From: Methylococcus geothermalis
Lineage (GTDB): Bacteria; Pseudomonadota; Gammaproteobacteria; Methylococcales; Methylococcaceae
Reading direction: 5' to 3'
DNA: 64,000 nucleotides
Assembly: GCF_012769535.1 (NCBI RefSeq)
Contig: NZ_CP046565.1
Span: 186,001 to 250,000 of the forward strand
The notes beneath the pieces are model-generated. The model saw only the letters and a program-made list of their open reading frames with translations, was not told the DNA's origin and ran no database searches. Both the position numbers and the translations under genes were made by a program. Positions 27,415-36,454 of this stretch are shown piece after piece (the first letter of the stretch is position 1; each line of letters opens with the position of its first letter).

Positions 27415-28968
27415 TCATTCGGCGGGCATACGCGACAACAGCCTGGCGGCGCGCGGGCTCCAAGCCGACACGAGCGCCGCTTCGGCGGCGCTCAATGGCT
27501 TCGCCACCAGCGTTCCCACCGCGCCGAGGAGCAGACAGGCCGCAACGCTCGTCGGCATATCGAAGCGGACCAGCGGGCCTGACCAGACCAGTGCGCAGGC
27601 CCCCACGCCATACCAGGTTGCCAGACGAAGCAATCCGCCCCAAGCCAGCCTGAAAGGATATCCCCGCCGCCGCAAAGCCAGGATGATGCCGAAATTGAAA
27701 AATGCCTCCGAGGCTATGACGAGCAGTATCAGTTCAGTCAGGCTTCCGCCTGAAGCCAAAAGGAAAACCGCCATGACCGGCACCGCGAGCAGCCAGAAAC
27801 CCCATCGGACATACAGGTCGGTGGCCAACACCGCATTGCAGGACAGCTCGACCACCCGGCGCAGAATCGTCAGTGCGGTACCGACCAGCATCAGCGCAAT
27901 GACGGGACCCGCCTCACGAAAACGCTCTCCGCCCAGGAGCGTAGCGCCCATCCTGCCGAAGGCGATGAAATAGACGACGACCGGCATGAGCAGGATCATG
28001 GAAGATTTGAACCAGATCCCGACCCGCAGCGTGAAGCCGCCGAAGTCCCGGCGCCGGCTGAAAAAGGCGATCAAAGTGGGCTGAATGACGCTGCGCAGGA
28101 GATCGGTCGGCAGGTAACGGCGCACCTGGTCGGAAAAATTGGTGCTGAAACCGAAAACCGCGGCAGCGTCAGCCCCAAGGATGCGGGCGACGATGAGGGT
28201 CAGCATTTGCGAGCCGTAGGCGAAGGCGAGGAGGTAGCTGATATAGGTATTGACCGCCAACTTGAGAAGCTGCTTCCGGCGCGGCGGTGTCCAGTCCCCC
28301 GAAGGCGCCACCCGATGACGCAGTGACCACATCTCGCGCAGCAGCAGCACGGCGCCTAAGCCCGTACTCCCGCAGGACGCCATCAGCTCATAGCGCACGG
28401 CATCCAAGGCAGTGATCTCATGCCCCGCAAACCAATCGGACCCCAGCAGAAAGGCCAGCATCCCCGAACGAACCACCTGAGCCGATTGGGCGGCACCCTG
28501 GCGCATCAAGGTGCCGAGCATCTGCTCGCGATAGAGGCGTCCGAATCCCTCCACGGCCAGGACAGCGCCGGCCAGGGACAATACCGGCGCCGCCGTCTCC
28601 ATACGCAGCAGGTTCGCGACATGGTCGGCATAAAGGGACAAAACCGCGCCCGCACAGGCATAGAAGGCCATTTGCATCCCGGCGAGCTGGGAGATGATGC
28701 CTACGATCGCCCTCCCCGCGGCATGCAGCCGGTACTCCGGAAGTATCCGGGCCGCCACCCAATCCAGTCCCGGCGTCGAGAGCGCAAGCCCCGTTTCCAT
28801 GGCCGCCAACGCAGCCATGTAGGTCCCATAGGCCTCCAGCGGCAACACCCGGGCAGCGAGCGCGAACGCCGAAAATGTCAACAAGGCCGAAACGGCCCGC
28901 CCCGACAGGTAAGCGAGCGCGCTACGCCGGAGCGCGGCGGCACCGTACGGATTGCCGGAACCGCTCAT
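27415..28968 (-). CDS. Oligosaccharide flippase (Wzx-like, PST family)
   Basis: A 517-residue protein with about 12-14 hydrophobic helices, polytopic throughout, with small basic loops. Sequence such as ALAYLSGRAVSALLTFSAFALAARVLPLEAYGTYMA at the N-terminus and LKLAVNTYISYLLAFAYGSQM fit the polysaccharide transporter (PST) branch of MOP flippases. It would translocate lipid-linked repeat units to the periplasm. The start ATG at 28968 has GGGAGG upstream and overlaps the stop of the preceding transferase by four bases. Confidence 0.87.
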   Translation of the reverse strand: MSGSGNPYGAAALRRSALAYLSGRAVSALLTFSAFALAARVLPLEAYGTYMAALAAMETGLALSTPGLDWVAARILPEYRLHAAGRAIVGIISQLAGMQMAFYACAGAVLSLYADHVANLLRMETAAPVLSLAGAVLAVEGFGRLYREQMLGTLMRQGAAQSAQVVRSGMLAFLLGSDWFAGHEITALDAVRYELMASCGSTGLGAVLLLREMWSLRHRVAPSGDWTPPRRKQLLKLAVNTYISYLLAFAYGSQMLTLIVARILGADAAAVFGFSTNFSDQVRRYLPTDLLRSVIQPTLIAFFSRRRDFGGFTLRVGIWFKSSMILLMPVVVYFIAFGRMGATLLGGERFREAGPVIALMLVGTALTILRRVVELSCNAVLATDLYVRWGFWLLAVPVMAVFLLASGGSLTELILLVIASEAFFNFGIILALRRRGYPFRLAWGGLLRLATWYGVGACALVWSGPLVRFDMPTSVAACLLLGAVGTLVAKPLSAAEAALVSAWSPRAARLLSRMPAE

Positions 28969-30176
28969 CGCGCCTCCCCGCCGGCCAGCTGCCGGTATTT
29001 TTCGGCGAGGTTCCTCGCGATGACCTCGTAGCTTCTAAGACCCGGTATCGCCCGCCGCCCCGCCTCGCCCATGCGGCGCGCGGCCGCGGGGTCCCGCAGC
29101 AATCGCAGCATGCCGGCGGCGAAACCGTCCGGAGTCAGCGGCACGCAAAGCCCCCCGCCGGTTTCGCCGATCAGGTAGGCCTGATCGGGAAGATCGTTGG
29201 CGACCACCGGAATACCCCAGGCCATGTATTCAATGACCTTGGTCGGAGACGCCACTTCCAGGGACGGCGTGCGCGCGCAAGGCGACAGTCCGATCTCGGC
29301 GTTCCGCAAATAGCGACGGGCCTCTTCCGCCGGCAGCCAACCCGTGAACAGGACATGGTCCTGCAACCCGAGCTCGCTCACCAGGCCGTCGAACCAGAGC
29401 CTCTCGCGCGGGTCCTCCGCATCCCCCACGCAAACCAGCAAGGCTGTGGGGAACTCCTCGCGCACCGCGGCCATCGCTTCGATCATGACTTCCGAACGGC
29501 GCGCCCGTTCCAATGCGCCCAGATAGACGATGACGCGCCGCCCAGCGAGGCGCGGATCGTCCGCCGGGGGAATGTCCTCGAGCCTTTCGGGAATCGTCGC
29601 TCCCATCGGCACCGGCGTCATGCGTACGGCAGGCAGGCCATAGCTCTCCAGCAACGTCCGCATGGCCTCGCTTTGCACGAAAATGTGGTCCGCAGCCGGC
29701 AGGACGCAGCGATACAAAAGCCAGGAGGATAGCCGCCCGCGTAGCCGGAACAGCAAGCACCGTCCAGTCCCGACCAGGCCGGACGGATCGGGCGAGCCGC
29801 GTTCCAGCCAGTAGTCGGGGAAAGGGAAGGACATCCAGTAATAGAACGGTTTTCCCCGTAGCCGGGCCGCACAAAGGCCGATCAACGCCCCGAAAATCCT
29901 GTCCCGAACCTGAACCGCGGCATAATCGGCACGCGCCAGCCGGAAAAGGTCCAGTGCAAGCATCAACCGCGCCCCGATCCGCCCCCATCGGCCGCGGGCG
30001 GTTCGCGTGAACACCCTGCCCGCCTCCCAGGCGCACTCGTTGCCGTCGCCCTCATGCACGGCAACGATGTCCGAGTACACACCGAACCTGGGCAGGTAAT
30101 GGCCGAACAGCGTCGCCACGTCGACCCGGAAGGTGGGAAACGGCTCACGCGTGAGATAGAGCAGTCTGATGTTCAT
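28965..30176 (-). CDS. Glycosyltransferase, GT4-like, of the EPS locus
   Basis: A 403-residue GT-B transferase. N-terminus NIRLLYLTREPFPTFRVDVATLFGHYL; donor half contains RRVIVYLGALERARRSEVMIEAM, VGDAEDPRER, LFTGWLPAEEARRYLRNAEIGLSPCA and SPTKVIEYMAWGIPVVAND (the glutamate-containing motif SPTKVIEYM). Acts in the cytoplasm on the lipid-linked repeat unit. It overlaps the Wzy-like gene by 32 bases and the flippase gene by four, so translation is tightly coupled. Confidence 0.9.
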   Translation of the reverse strand: MNIRLLYLTREPFPTFRVDVATLFGHYLPRFGVYSDIVAVHEGDGNECAWEAGRVFTRTARGRWGRIGARLMLALDLFRLARADYAAVQVRDRIFGALIGLCAARLRGKPFYYWMSFPFPDYWLERGSPDPSGLVGTGRCLLFRLRGRLSSWLLYRCVLPAADHIFVQSEAMRTLLESYGLPAVRMTPVPMGATIPERLEDIPPADDPRLAGRRVIVYLGALERARRSEVMIEAMAAVREEFPTALLVCVGDAEDPRERLWFDGLVSELGLQDHVLFTGWLPAEEARRYLRNAEIGLSPCARTPSLEVASPTKVIEYMAWGIPVVANDLPDQAYLIGETGGGLCVPLTPDGFAAGMLRLLRDPAAARRMGEAGRRAIPGLRSYEVIARNLAEKYRQLAGGEAR

Positions 30177-31734
30177 GGCGTTGCGATGAATTCTCCGGCG
30201 ACGGTTTCGGCAGGTCCGCTCGAGCCAGCCAAGCGAGATAACCCAAAGTGAATGCGAACAGCAGTTCGTGGCTCGGGCTGTTCATGAGGCTGTTCGAATA
30301 CCACAGCGAAAATACGTTGGCGGCGAGGCAAACCCTCAACGCGACCAGCCGGCCGCGTTCGGCGCCGTCCGCGCACCGGGAAAGCAACCTTCCCGAAGCG
30401 CGCCAGGCGGTCGCGAGCACGCCCAGAAACAGGGTGGCACCGACAACGCCCGAATCCCAAAGCAGGGTGGATGCCGTATTCAGGTTGATGGCCATGGCGG
30501 GGTATTTTCGGTTGAGATGCCCTTCCACCAGCGTGCCAGCCCCCGCGTAGGATGCGCCCATTCCGTGGCCGAACAGCGTTTCGACCGGATTATGGAGCCC
30601 ATGTTCATGGAGCCAGAAGGTCAGGACGGTGGTGCGGTTGAGGCTGGCCTTGTTTCCATAGTAGCCCGCCGAACCGAAATTGTAGTCGATGGTGTTCTGC
30701 ACCATCTGTTCCGGAGACTTCCCCTGGATGGCGAACGCGGAAAAATACAGCCAGGCCAACACGACCGTGAAAAGCGCCCCGCTCGTCAAAGCCGCCGCGG
30801 CAACCAGCGGCTTGCGGCGGATTTCCCGGGAAAACACCTGGAGGAACATCATGGGAAGCAGCACCAGGGCGATCTTGGTTTCCCCCAGGAACAGCGGCAC
30901 GCCCAGTTCGACCACGAACACCGACGTCCACAAGGACGACAGCGCCCGCTCCCGCCACGCGGTCAATACATAGGCAAGGCAAACGACCAGGAAAATGACC
31001 ATGGTTCCATTTTCCCCCCCGCCTTCGAAATTCGGCTCGAACGTCCCTGAAACGATGTCGATGGGGACGATGCCTCCCCCCATCCCCACGCGCAGCGGCA
31101 CCAGGACGATTCTTTCGTAAAGCGCAACCGGCAATTGCAGGATTGCGGCGAACAGAAGAAACCCACCCCAAGCTTGGAAATGGCGCCGCCACGCCCCCGT
31201 CACGGGAGCCACCGCCAACGCCAAGGCGAGTCCCAGCATCTGATAGGAGCGCTTGATGCCCGCCAGGATTTCCAGCACGGATCCCTTGCCCAGCAGCGAT
31301 GTGCCTGCCGATAACGCAACCAGGACCAGGAACAGCATGAGAAAGCCGGGCAGCCGAACCCGTTCCCGCCGGCGCCCCAGAAAGAGCGAGAACAGCCCGG
31401 CCGCCAGCAGGAAAAAACCCAGCATGGACAATGCCCAGGAAAGCTTGGTCATGCGGGGAAACATCAAGAGCACCGCGCCATTGACGACCAGAGTGCCGGC
31501 CAGCAACAGCCAGACCGCGAAGTCGATCCGGGACAGCAGAAAAAGGCTCAGGAAACCGCCCACGAAAACGGCGAGAACGATGGGCTGGCTGATCGAGGCA
31601 AGCAAGCCCGCCAGAACGGCAACGGCCGTGACGAGGCCGATTTCCCACGGCCGGTACGCCGGCACGGCATCCCCGGCGCCGTGCGGCACGCCGGAAGCGC
31701 CGAACCGCCACTGCATGCCGCCGCCCGGCGTCAC
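30145..31734 (-). CDS. O-antigen ligase/polymerase-like membrane protein (Wzy-type)
   Basis: A 529-residue membrane protein with about 11-12 helices and a larger periplasmic loop (about 315-430) containing the RX3L-like and H-rich pattern of Wzy/WaaL proteins: LNRTTVLTFWLHEHGLHNPVETLFGHGMGAS. Such proteins polymerise repeat units or ligate them. GTG 31734 overlaps the stop of the EpsG-like gene (GTGA); an ATG at 31716 is an alternative. Lies in the operon between the kinase-like protein and a transferase. Confidence 0.85.
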   Translation of the reverse strand: MTPGGGMQWRFGASGVPHGAGDAVPAYRPWEIGLVTAVAVLAGLLASISQPIVLAVFVGGFLSLFLLSRIDFAVWLLLAGTLVVNGAVLLMFPRMTKLSWALSMLGFFLLAAGLFSLFLGRRRERVRLPGFLMLFLVLVALSAGTSLLGKGSVLEILAGIKRSYQMLGLALALAVAPVTGAWRRHFQAWGGFLLFAAILQLPVALYERIVLVPLRVGMGGGIVPIDIVSGTFEPNFEGGGENGTMVIFLVVCLAYVLTAWRERALSSLWTSVFVVELGVPLFLGETKIALVLLPMMFLQVFSREIRRKPLVAAAALTSGALFTVVLAWLYFSAFAIQGKSPEQMVQNTIDYNFGSAGYYGNKASLNRTTVLTFWLHEHGLHNPVETLFGHGMGASYAGAGTLVEGHLNRKYPAMAINLNTASTLLWDSGVVGATLFLGVLATAWRASGRLLSRCADGAERGRLVALRVCLAANVFSLWYSNSLMNSPSHELLFAFTLGYLAWLARADLPKPSPENSSQRHEHQTALSHA

Positions 31735-32600
31735 GAGGTCAGAACCACGCCCAGCACCTCGACGCCCGCGCCAGAAAGCTGGTCCTTGACCGCCACCGCA
31801 TCGCCGAGCCGGGTCGAATGGCGGCGGACCACGATGACGCAGCCCGCGGCGCGCGTCGCCACGATTTGGGCGTCGGCGCTCCGCAGCGCCGGCGAGGTAT
31901 TCAGCAGCACGATGTCGTACCGCTCGGCGGCCTCATCCAGAAGCCGGATGAAAGCCCCCCGGCTCAGCAATTCCTGGGGATTGGGTGGCGGCGCACCGGC
32001 CGGCAGCACGCTCAGATCGCCGAGGGCCGGAATGCCGCGGATCGCCTTCTCCGGACTGTGGCGCCCGGCAAGGACGCCCGACAAGCCGGGGTCGCCGCGC
32101 AGCTTGAAAAGGCGGTGCAGCTCCGGCTCCCGCAGGTTTGCGTCGATCAGCAAGGTCCGCTCTCCCAACTGGGAAAACACCACGGCCAGATTCGCCGCCA
32201 AGCGACCGCATCCTTCGCCCGGCAGCCCCGAGGCCAGAGCGAGCAGCCGCCTATGCCCTCCGAACCAGCGCAGCATCAGGACGCTGCGCAGGTCCCGCAG
32301 CGCTTCGCCTTCCGGCCCCGGCGGGCAAAAGGCCGCGATCAGATCCGCATCGACGCTGGTGTCCGAGTCGGGCAGGCAAGGGTGCGCGAACTGGCGCGCC
32401 AGCGCGTGGCGCAGATCGTCCTCGCCGATCAGCCCCAGGCTCAGCGCCGCTTCGCCGAACCTCAACCCATCCTCCCGCTGCTTTTCCGCGATGGCCTCGA
32501 TGTCCCTTTCCGACAGCTTCCCGACATGCAGCAGAAGCTGTCCCAACTGGACATCGCTGCGGGGCAAACCCGAGCCATCGGGTGACGCGAGATTTTTCAT
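31731..32600 (-). CDS. epsG: EpsG-type chain-length tyrosine-kinase homologue with degenerate ATPase motifs
   Basis: A 289-residue protein matching the EpsG family in layout: an N-terminal MshE-N-like helical domain (about 17-76, QLGQLLLHVGKLSERDIEAIAEKQ) and a BY-kinase-like ATPase domain. The P-loop reads GLPGEGCGR (125-133), lacking the Lys and Ser/Thr; Walker A' is IDANLR (152-157) instead of IDADLR; Walker B is LLNTSP (232-237) instead of DTP. No tyrosine cluster is seen at the C-terminus. It probably partners the Wzz-like protein but may be catalytically inactive. Start ATG 32600. Confidence 0.82.
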   Translation of the reverse strand: MKNLASPDGSGLPRSDVQLGQLLLHVGKLSERDIEAIAEKQREDGLRFGEAALSLGLIGEDDLRHALARQFAHPCLPDSDTSVDADLIAAFCPPGPEGEALRDLRSVLMLRWFGGHRRLLALASGLPGEGCGRLAANLAVVFSQLGERTLLIDANLREPELHRLFKLRGDPGLSGVLAGRHSPEKAIRGIPALGDLSVLPAGAPPPNPQELLSRGAFIRLLDEAAERYDIVLLNTSPALRSADAQIVATRAAGCVIVVRRHSTRLGDAVAVKDQLSGAGVEVLGVVLTS

Positions 32601-32631
32601 GGCATTCGTCCCGGAACTTTCTTGTCAGTCC

Positions 32632-34047
32632 TTAGAACGCGGACCGTACGGCAAGCTGGAAAGGGCGAGGCCGCGCCATCCCTTCCGGCGGTATTTCGGC
32701 AAGGAGGGGCAGGCCCAGCTCGTCGATGACGTCCTCCGCGGAACGGATGCGCCTGTCCTTGAACTCGAACAGGAGGACGAAGGCCAACCCCAACCCTCCG
32801 CCCAGGATGACCGACAGCACCAAGTTCAGCAGCACCTTCGGCTTGCTGGGCTTGAGCGGCGGCACCGCGGGGGACAGCACGGCGATGTTGGTCCCCTCCA
32901 GCCGGCTCTCCAGCTGCAGTTGGCTCGCCCGCTGCAAAGCGGCATCGTAGACGCGCTGGGCGTTCTCCACCTCGCGTTTCAACACGCTCAGCTTGTCCTG
33001 CTCCGCGCCCAGACCGAGGATGCGCTTCCTCTGTTCGGCCACGGCATGTTCCAGATCCGCCACACGCTGACGGGCGAGTTCGGCGGCACGCTCGATGGCG
33101 CCCATAGCGTTCGCCACCTCGGCGGCGAGCATCTTCCGCAGGCTCGAGACCTCGGCCGCCACGGCTTGCCGTTGCGGATGGTTCCAGTCATAGCGCGAAC
33201 CGACTTCGGCGAGCCGGGCCTCGGTGCGTGCCAGCTCGGCCTTCAGCACCTGCAGCGCGGGGTTCTGCAACAAATCCGGAAGTTCGTCCACCCCCCCACG
33301 GGCTGCCGCGTCCCTCATCTGCTGCGCCCGCGCCCCGCTGTCATACATCTGGCCCTTCGCCGCCGCGAGCTGTGCGGAAAGATCGGACAAATGAGCGGTT
33401 TCGACGTCCAGCTTGTCGCCCGCCGCGAGCACGCCGTGCTCGATCTGGTAGCTCGAAAGCTCGGCCTGCGCCTTCTCCAGCGCGCCCCGCAGCGCATGCA
33501 CCTGCTCGTCGAACCAGGCCGCCTGGCGCCTCACCGGCTCCAGCTTGAGTTCGACGTTGGCACGGATACTGGTCTGGGCAAAGGCATTCGCCACATCCGT
33601 GGCGAACAAGGGATCGGACGCGGCGAAAGAGATCGTGATGACATCGCTTTCCCGCGACGGCGACACGTCCAGGTCTTCCAGCAGCTTGTCCGCCGCCCAG
33701 TCACGGAATACCGCGCGCGCGCGCGCCTTCCTGGCGACTTTCCCGAAGCGTTCGCGGTAAGCGGGAACCTCCGAGAGCTTCAGCGCATCCGCGACGCATG
33801 CCGCCACGGCGTGGCTGCCGATGATGTCCACCTGGGTCGCGAGGTAACCGGCCATGAGATCGGACGGAAACGCCGAGCCGGTGAGCGGATCGCCACCCTT
33901 GTAATCGATCACGACGGTGGTCGATGCCGTATAGGTCTTGGGCATCGCGACACTGGCCACCAGTGTGGTCAGCACGGTCACGACCAACGTCCAGCCGAAC
34001 ACCCGCCAGCGCGCGAGAAGGATCAGGATGAGCCGGTTGGCGCCCAT
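32632..34047 (-). CDS. epsF: Polysaccharide chain-length determinant (EpsF/Wzz-like)
   Basis: A 471-residue polysaccharide co-polymerase. It has a transmembrane helix near residues 17-37, a long periplasmic part with coiled-coil (about 170-390), and a C-terminal helix around 410-432 (VLLNLVLSVILGGGLGLAFVLLF) followed by FKDRRIRSAEDVIDELGLPLLAEIPP, the cytosolic motif seen in these proteins. SPAVPPLKPSKPKVL is the Pro-rich segment before the second helix. It would set polymer length with the EpsG-like protein. Start at 34047, three bases after the export-protein stop. Confidence 0.92.
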   Translation of the reverse strand: MGANRLILILLARWRVFGWTLVVTVLTTLVASVAMPKTYTASTTVVIDYKGGDPLTGSAFPSDLMAGYLATQVDIIGSHAVAACVADALKLSEVPAYRERFGKVARKARARAVFRDWAADKLLEDLDVSPSRESDVITISFAASDPLFATDVANAFAQTSIRANVELKLEPVRRQAAWFDEQVHALRGALEKAQAELSSYQIEHGVLAAGDKLDVETAHLSDLSAQLAAAKGQMYDSGARAQQMRDAAARGGVDELPDLLQNPALQVLKAELARTEARLAEVGSRYDWNHPQRQAVAAEVSSLRKMLAAEVANAMGAIERAAELARQRVADLEHAVAEQRKRILGLGAEQDKLSVLKREVENAQRVYDAALQRASQLQLESRLEGTNIAVLSPAVPPLKPSKPKVLLNLVLSVILGGGLGLAFVLLFEFKDRRIRSAEDVIDELGLPLLAEIPPEGMARPRPFQLAVRSAF

Positions 34048-34050
34048 GGA

Positions 34051-34899
34051 TCAGAACCACCGCTCGCGGACGTAGAGCACATCATCGGGCTGCAGGGAAT
34101 AGGAACCGTCGACCGATATCTCCTGTTCGGCTGCCGCTGCGTCACGCCGTTTGATGACCGGCGCGGGCCAGGTATCGGTCCCCCGCGGCGTCAATCCGCC
34201 GGCCGCGGAAATCGCCTGGCTGACCGTCATTCCCCGCTGGAGGCGGTAGACGCCGGGCCGCTGAACTTCCCCGTAGACATAAAACTGCGGCGCCTTTGGA
34301 ATGAAGAGGGTATCGCCGGCCGCCACCTCGGGATTCTGGCCGGGGCTTCCCTCGAAGAGGGCTTTGAGATCGACGACGAGCTTCTCGCCGTTGGCGCGCA
34401 GCAGCGTCGCCGTGTCGGCCGCATCGGCCGTCACCACCCCCCCGGCGGCGGCCAGCATATCCATGACCCGGCTCTGTTTCTCGATCGGGTACTTACCGGG
34501 ATTTTTGACCTGCCCCAACACCGCGACTTCCCTGGCCTTGAACTGGGAGACCACCACGGTGACATGCGGTTCGCTGATATAGCCCCCTTGGCGCAACTTG
34601 CCCGCGATGCGCGCCTCGGCTTCAGCCGCCGTCAAATCTCCGATGCTGATCGGACCGGTGAGCGGAAACGTGATGCTCCCCGTCTGGCTGATCCGGGTTT
34701 CAAGGGCTAGTTCAGGATAGTTGAACACGCTGATCCTTATCACATCTCCCGGCCCGAGCCGGTAGTCGCCCGTCTCGTGCAAAGGCGCCGGCCCGGATGC
34801 CACGTCCCCGACCGCGGCCCCCCAGCCGAGCATCAGGCCCATCGCAAGCGCGAAGCACTGAACGGCCGTTTTCAGTGCGGCACCAATCTTCCTCGGCAT
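34051..34899 (-). CDS. epsE: Polysaccharide export protein (Wza/EpsE-like)
   Basis: About 282 residues with signal peptide (CFALAMGLMLGWGAAVG), a Poly_export domain starting YRLGPGDVIRISVFNYPELALETRISQTGSITFPLTG and two SLBB-like repeats (VAVLGQVKNPGKYPI; FYVYGEVQRPGVYRLQ). It should form the periplasmic/outer-membrane exit for the polymer. There is no lipobox Cys at the expected position, unlike Wza of E. coli. Start ATG 34899 has GGAGAATCC upstream; the longer open frame is unsupported. Confidence 0.91.
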   Translation of the reverse strand: MPRKIGAALKTAVQCFALAMGLMLGWGAAVGDVASGPAPLHETGDYRLGPGDVIRISVFNYPELALETRISQTGSITFPLTGPISIGDLTAAEAEARIAGKLRQGGYISEPHVTVVVSQFKAREVAVLGQVKNPGKYPIEKQSRVMDMLAAAGGVVTADAADTATLLRANGEKLVVDLKALFEGSPGQNPEVAAGDTLFIPKAPQFYVYGEVQRPGVYRLQRGMTVSQAISAAGGLTPRGTDTWPAPVIKRRDAAAAEQEISVDGSYSLQPDDVLYVRERWF

Positions 34900-34955
34900 C
34901 AGGATTCTCCTGTTCGTCACATTGCGCTCGCTGCAAATCCGCCAGACTTCGTCCT

Positions 34956-36359
34956 TCAATAGGCATTCTTTTGCTTCAGAACCACGCCCACGGTCTTCAG
35001 CAGTATCCACAGGTCCAGCCAAAGCGACCAATTCCGCAGATACTCCAGATCGTAGCTGATGCGCGCAGCCATCTTCTCGACCGTTTCCGTCTCGCCGCGC
35101 AAACCATTGACCTGCGCCCAGCCGGTGATGCCGGGTTTCACCTTGTGGCGGACCATGTAACCCTTGATCAGCCCCCGGTACAGCTCGTTGTGCGCCACCG
35201 CATGGGGCCGCGGCCCCACCAGACTCATGGTGCCCTGCAGTACGTTCAGGAACTGGGGCAATTCATCCAGAGATGTCCGCCTCAAGATCGCTCCCAGCGG
35301 CGTAACCCGGGCATCCCCGTGCTTCGCCTGGGTGACGGTGCCGCCATCCTCGCAAACCGTCATGGTGCGGAACTTGTAAACGAAGATCTCCTCGCCGTCC
35401 TCGCCGTAGCGCCGCTGCTTGAACAGCACCGGCCCCGGCGACGACAACCGCACCGCCAGGGCAATCAGCAGCATGACCGGCGCAAGAAGCACCAGTGCCA
35501 CGGCGGCACCCACGATATCCATCAAACGCTTGCTCAAGCCCCGTATCCCGATGAAGGGCGATTCACAAACCGCCATCACCGGGATGCCGGCCAGCGTATC
35601 CCAGCGGGCCTGGAGCAGGTCCGTCATGAACAGATCGGGAACGAAATACACGGAGACGGTCGAATCCTTCAAACCGTCCAGCAACTCGAGAATCCGGGGC
35701 TGGCGGGCGATGGGCAAGGTGATGTAGACCGCATGCACCCCATGATTCCGAACAAACTCCGGCAGATCGGCGGTCCGGCCGAGCACTGGCAGATCGCGGG
35801 GATCGGCGGTACGGTCCGCCGGCCTGTCCTCGAAAAAGCCGAGCACGTCCGTGCGCAGGAAGGTATGGCCCTGGATCGCCTCCGCCAGTTTTACCCCCAT
35901 TTCCGTCACCCCAACGATCACCGCCTTGCGATGGGAGCCTTGCCGCCGAACATAACTACTGACCATCGGGCCGACGGCGAACTGTCCGAACAGCAGGATC
36001 AACGGGGTAGCGGCTGCCCATGCCAAAAAGCCGGGCTCGTCCAGGAAATCTTCGATGCCGGCGATATAGGTCAGCAAAGCGACCACCGCCAGCGTAAAAA
36101 TCCATCGCGCCAGGGTATCGAACGCCGTCTCGAAAAAAGAACGCGCGGTCAACCTGTCATTCAAGCGCGTCACCTTGAAGGTATGGGAGACGATGATGAA
36201 CACCAGAAAAAACATCAGGATGTTCACCCCCTCCAGTGGATACCCTTCGAATCTCAGGCTAGCCAGAAATATCCCGGACGCGACCACCGGCGCGAACAGC
36301 GTCTTGAGCAGAAAAACCAGAGGGCTTTCAAAAACCGAAGGAGCGCCAGCCTGCTTCAT
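34956..36359 (-). CDS. epsB: Undecaprenyl-phosphate glycosyl-1-phosphate transferase (EPS priming enzyme)
   Basis: About 467 residues, a WbaP/WcaJ-type polyprenol phosphotransferase. Four N-terminal helices (to about 130) precede a Rossmann-like central domain (KAVIVGVTEMGVKLAEAI); then a re-entrant helix and the catalytic bacterial sugar transferase domain: KRLMDIVGAAVALVLLAP, RRYGEDGEEIFVYKFRTM, RRTSLDELPQFLNVLQGTMSLVGPRPHAVAHNELY and GITGWAQVNGLRGET. It transfers hexose-1-phosphate (usually glucose or galactose) to undecaprenyl phosphate. Start ATG 36359 chosen; TTG at 36392 also possible. It is first of the core EPS genes after the ATP-grasp gene. Confidence 0.93.
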   Translation of the reverse strand: MKQAGAPSVFESPLVFLLKTLFAPVVASGIFLASLRFEGYPLEGVNILMFFLVFIIVSHTFKVTRLNDRLTARSFFETAFDTLARWIFTLAVVALLTYIAGIEDFLDEPGFLAWAAATPLILLFGQFAVGPMVSSYVRRQGSHRKAVIVGVTEMGVKLAEAIQGHTFLRTDVLGFFEDRPADRTADPRDLPVLGRTADLPEFVRNHGVHAVYITLPIARQPRILELLDGLKDSTVSVYFVPDLFMTDLLQARWDTLAGIPVMAVCESPFIGIRGLSKRLMDIVGAAVALVLLAPVMLLIALAVRLSSPGPVLFKQRRYGEDGEEIFVYKFRTMTVCEDGGTVTQAKHGDARVTPLGAILRRTSLDELPQFLNVLQGTMSLVGPRPHAVAHNELYRGLIKGYMVRHKVKPGITGWAQVNGLRGETETVEKMAARISYDLEYLRNWSLWLDLWILLKTVGVVLKQKNAY

Positions 36360-36454
36360 AAGTTGAACCCATATCCCATTTCGCCAAAACAAAAACCGCT
36401 GTGCGGAACGCTGCCTGACTTACATCTTGTAACCGCAATCCTGCCGCCGGGACA

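Noticed and set aside
31681-34710. 1009-codon plus-strand open frame across the EPS region
   Set aside because: It is antisense to three well-supported genes (EpsG-, EpsF- and EpsE-like) and is Arg/Gln/His-rich without domains; such frames are common in G+C-rich DNA.
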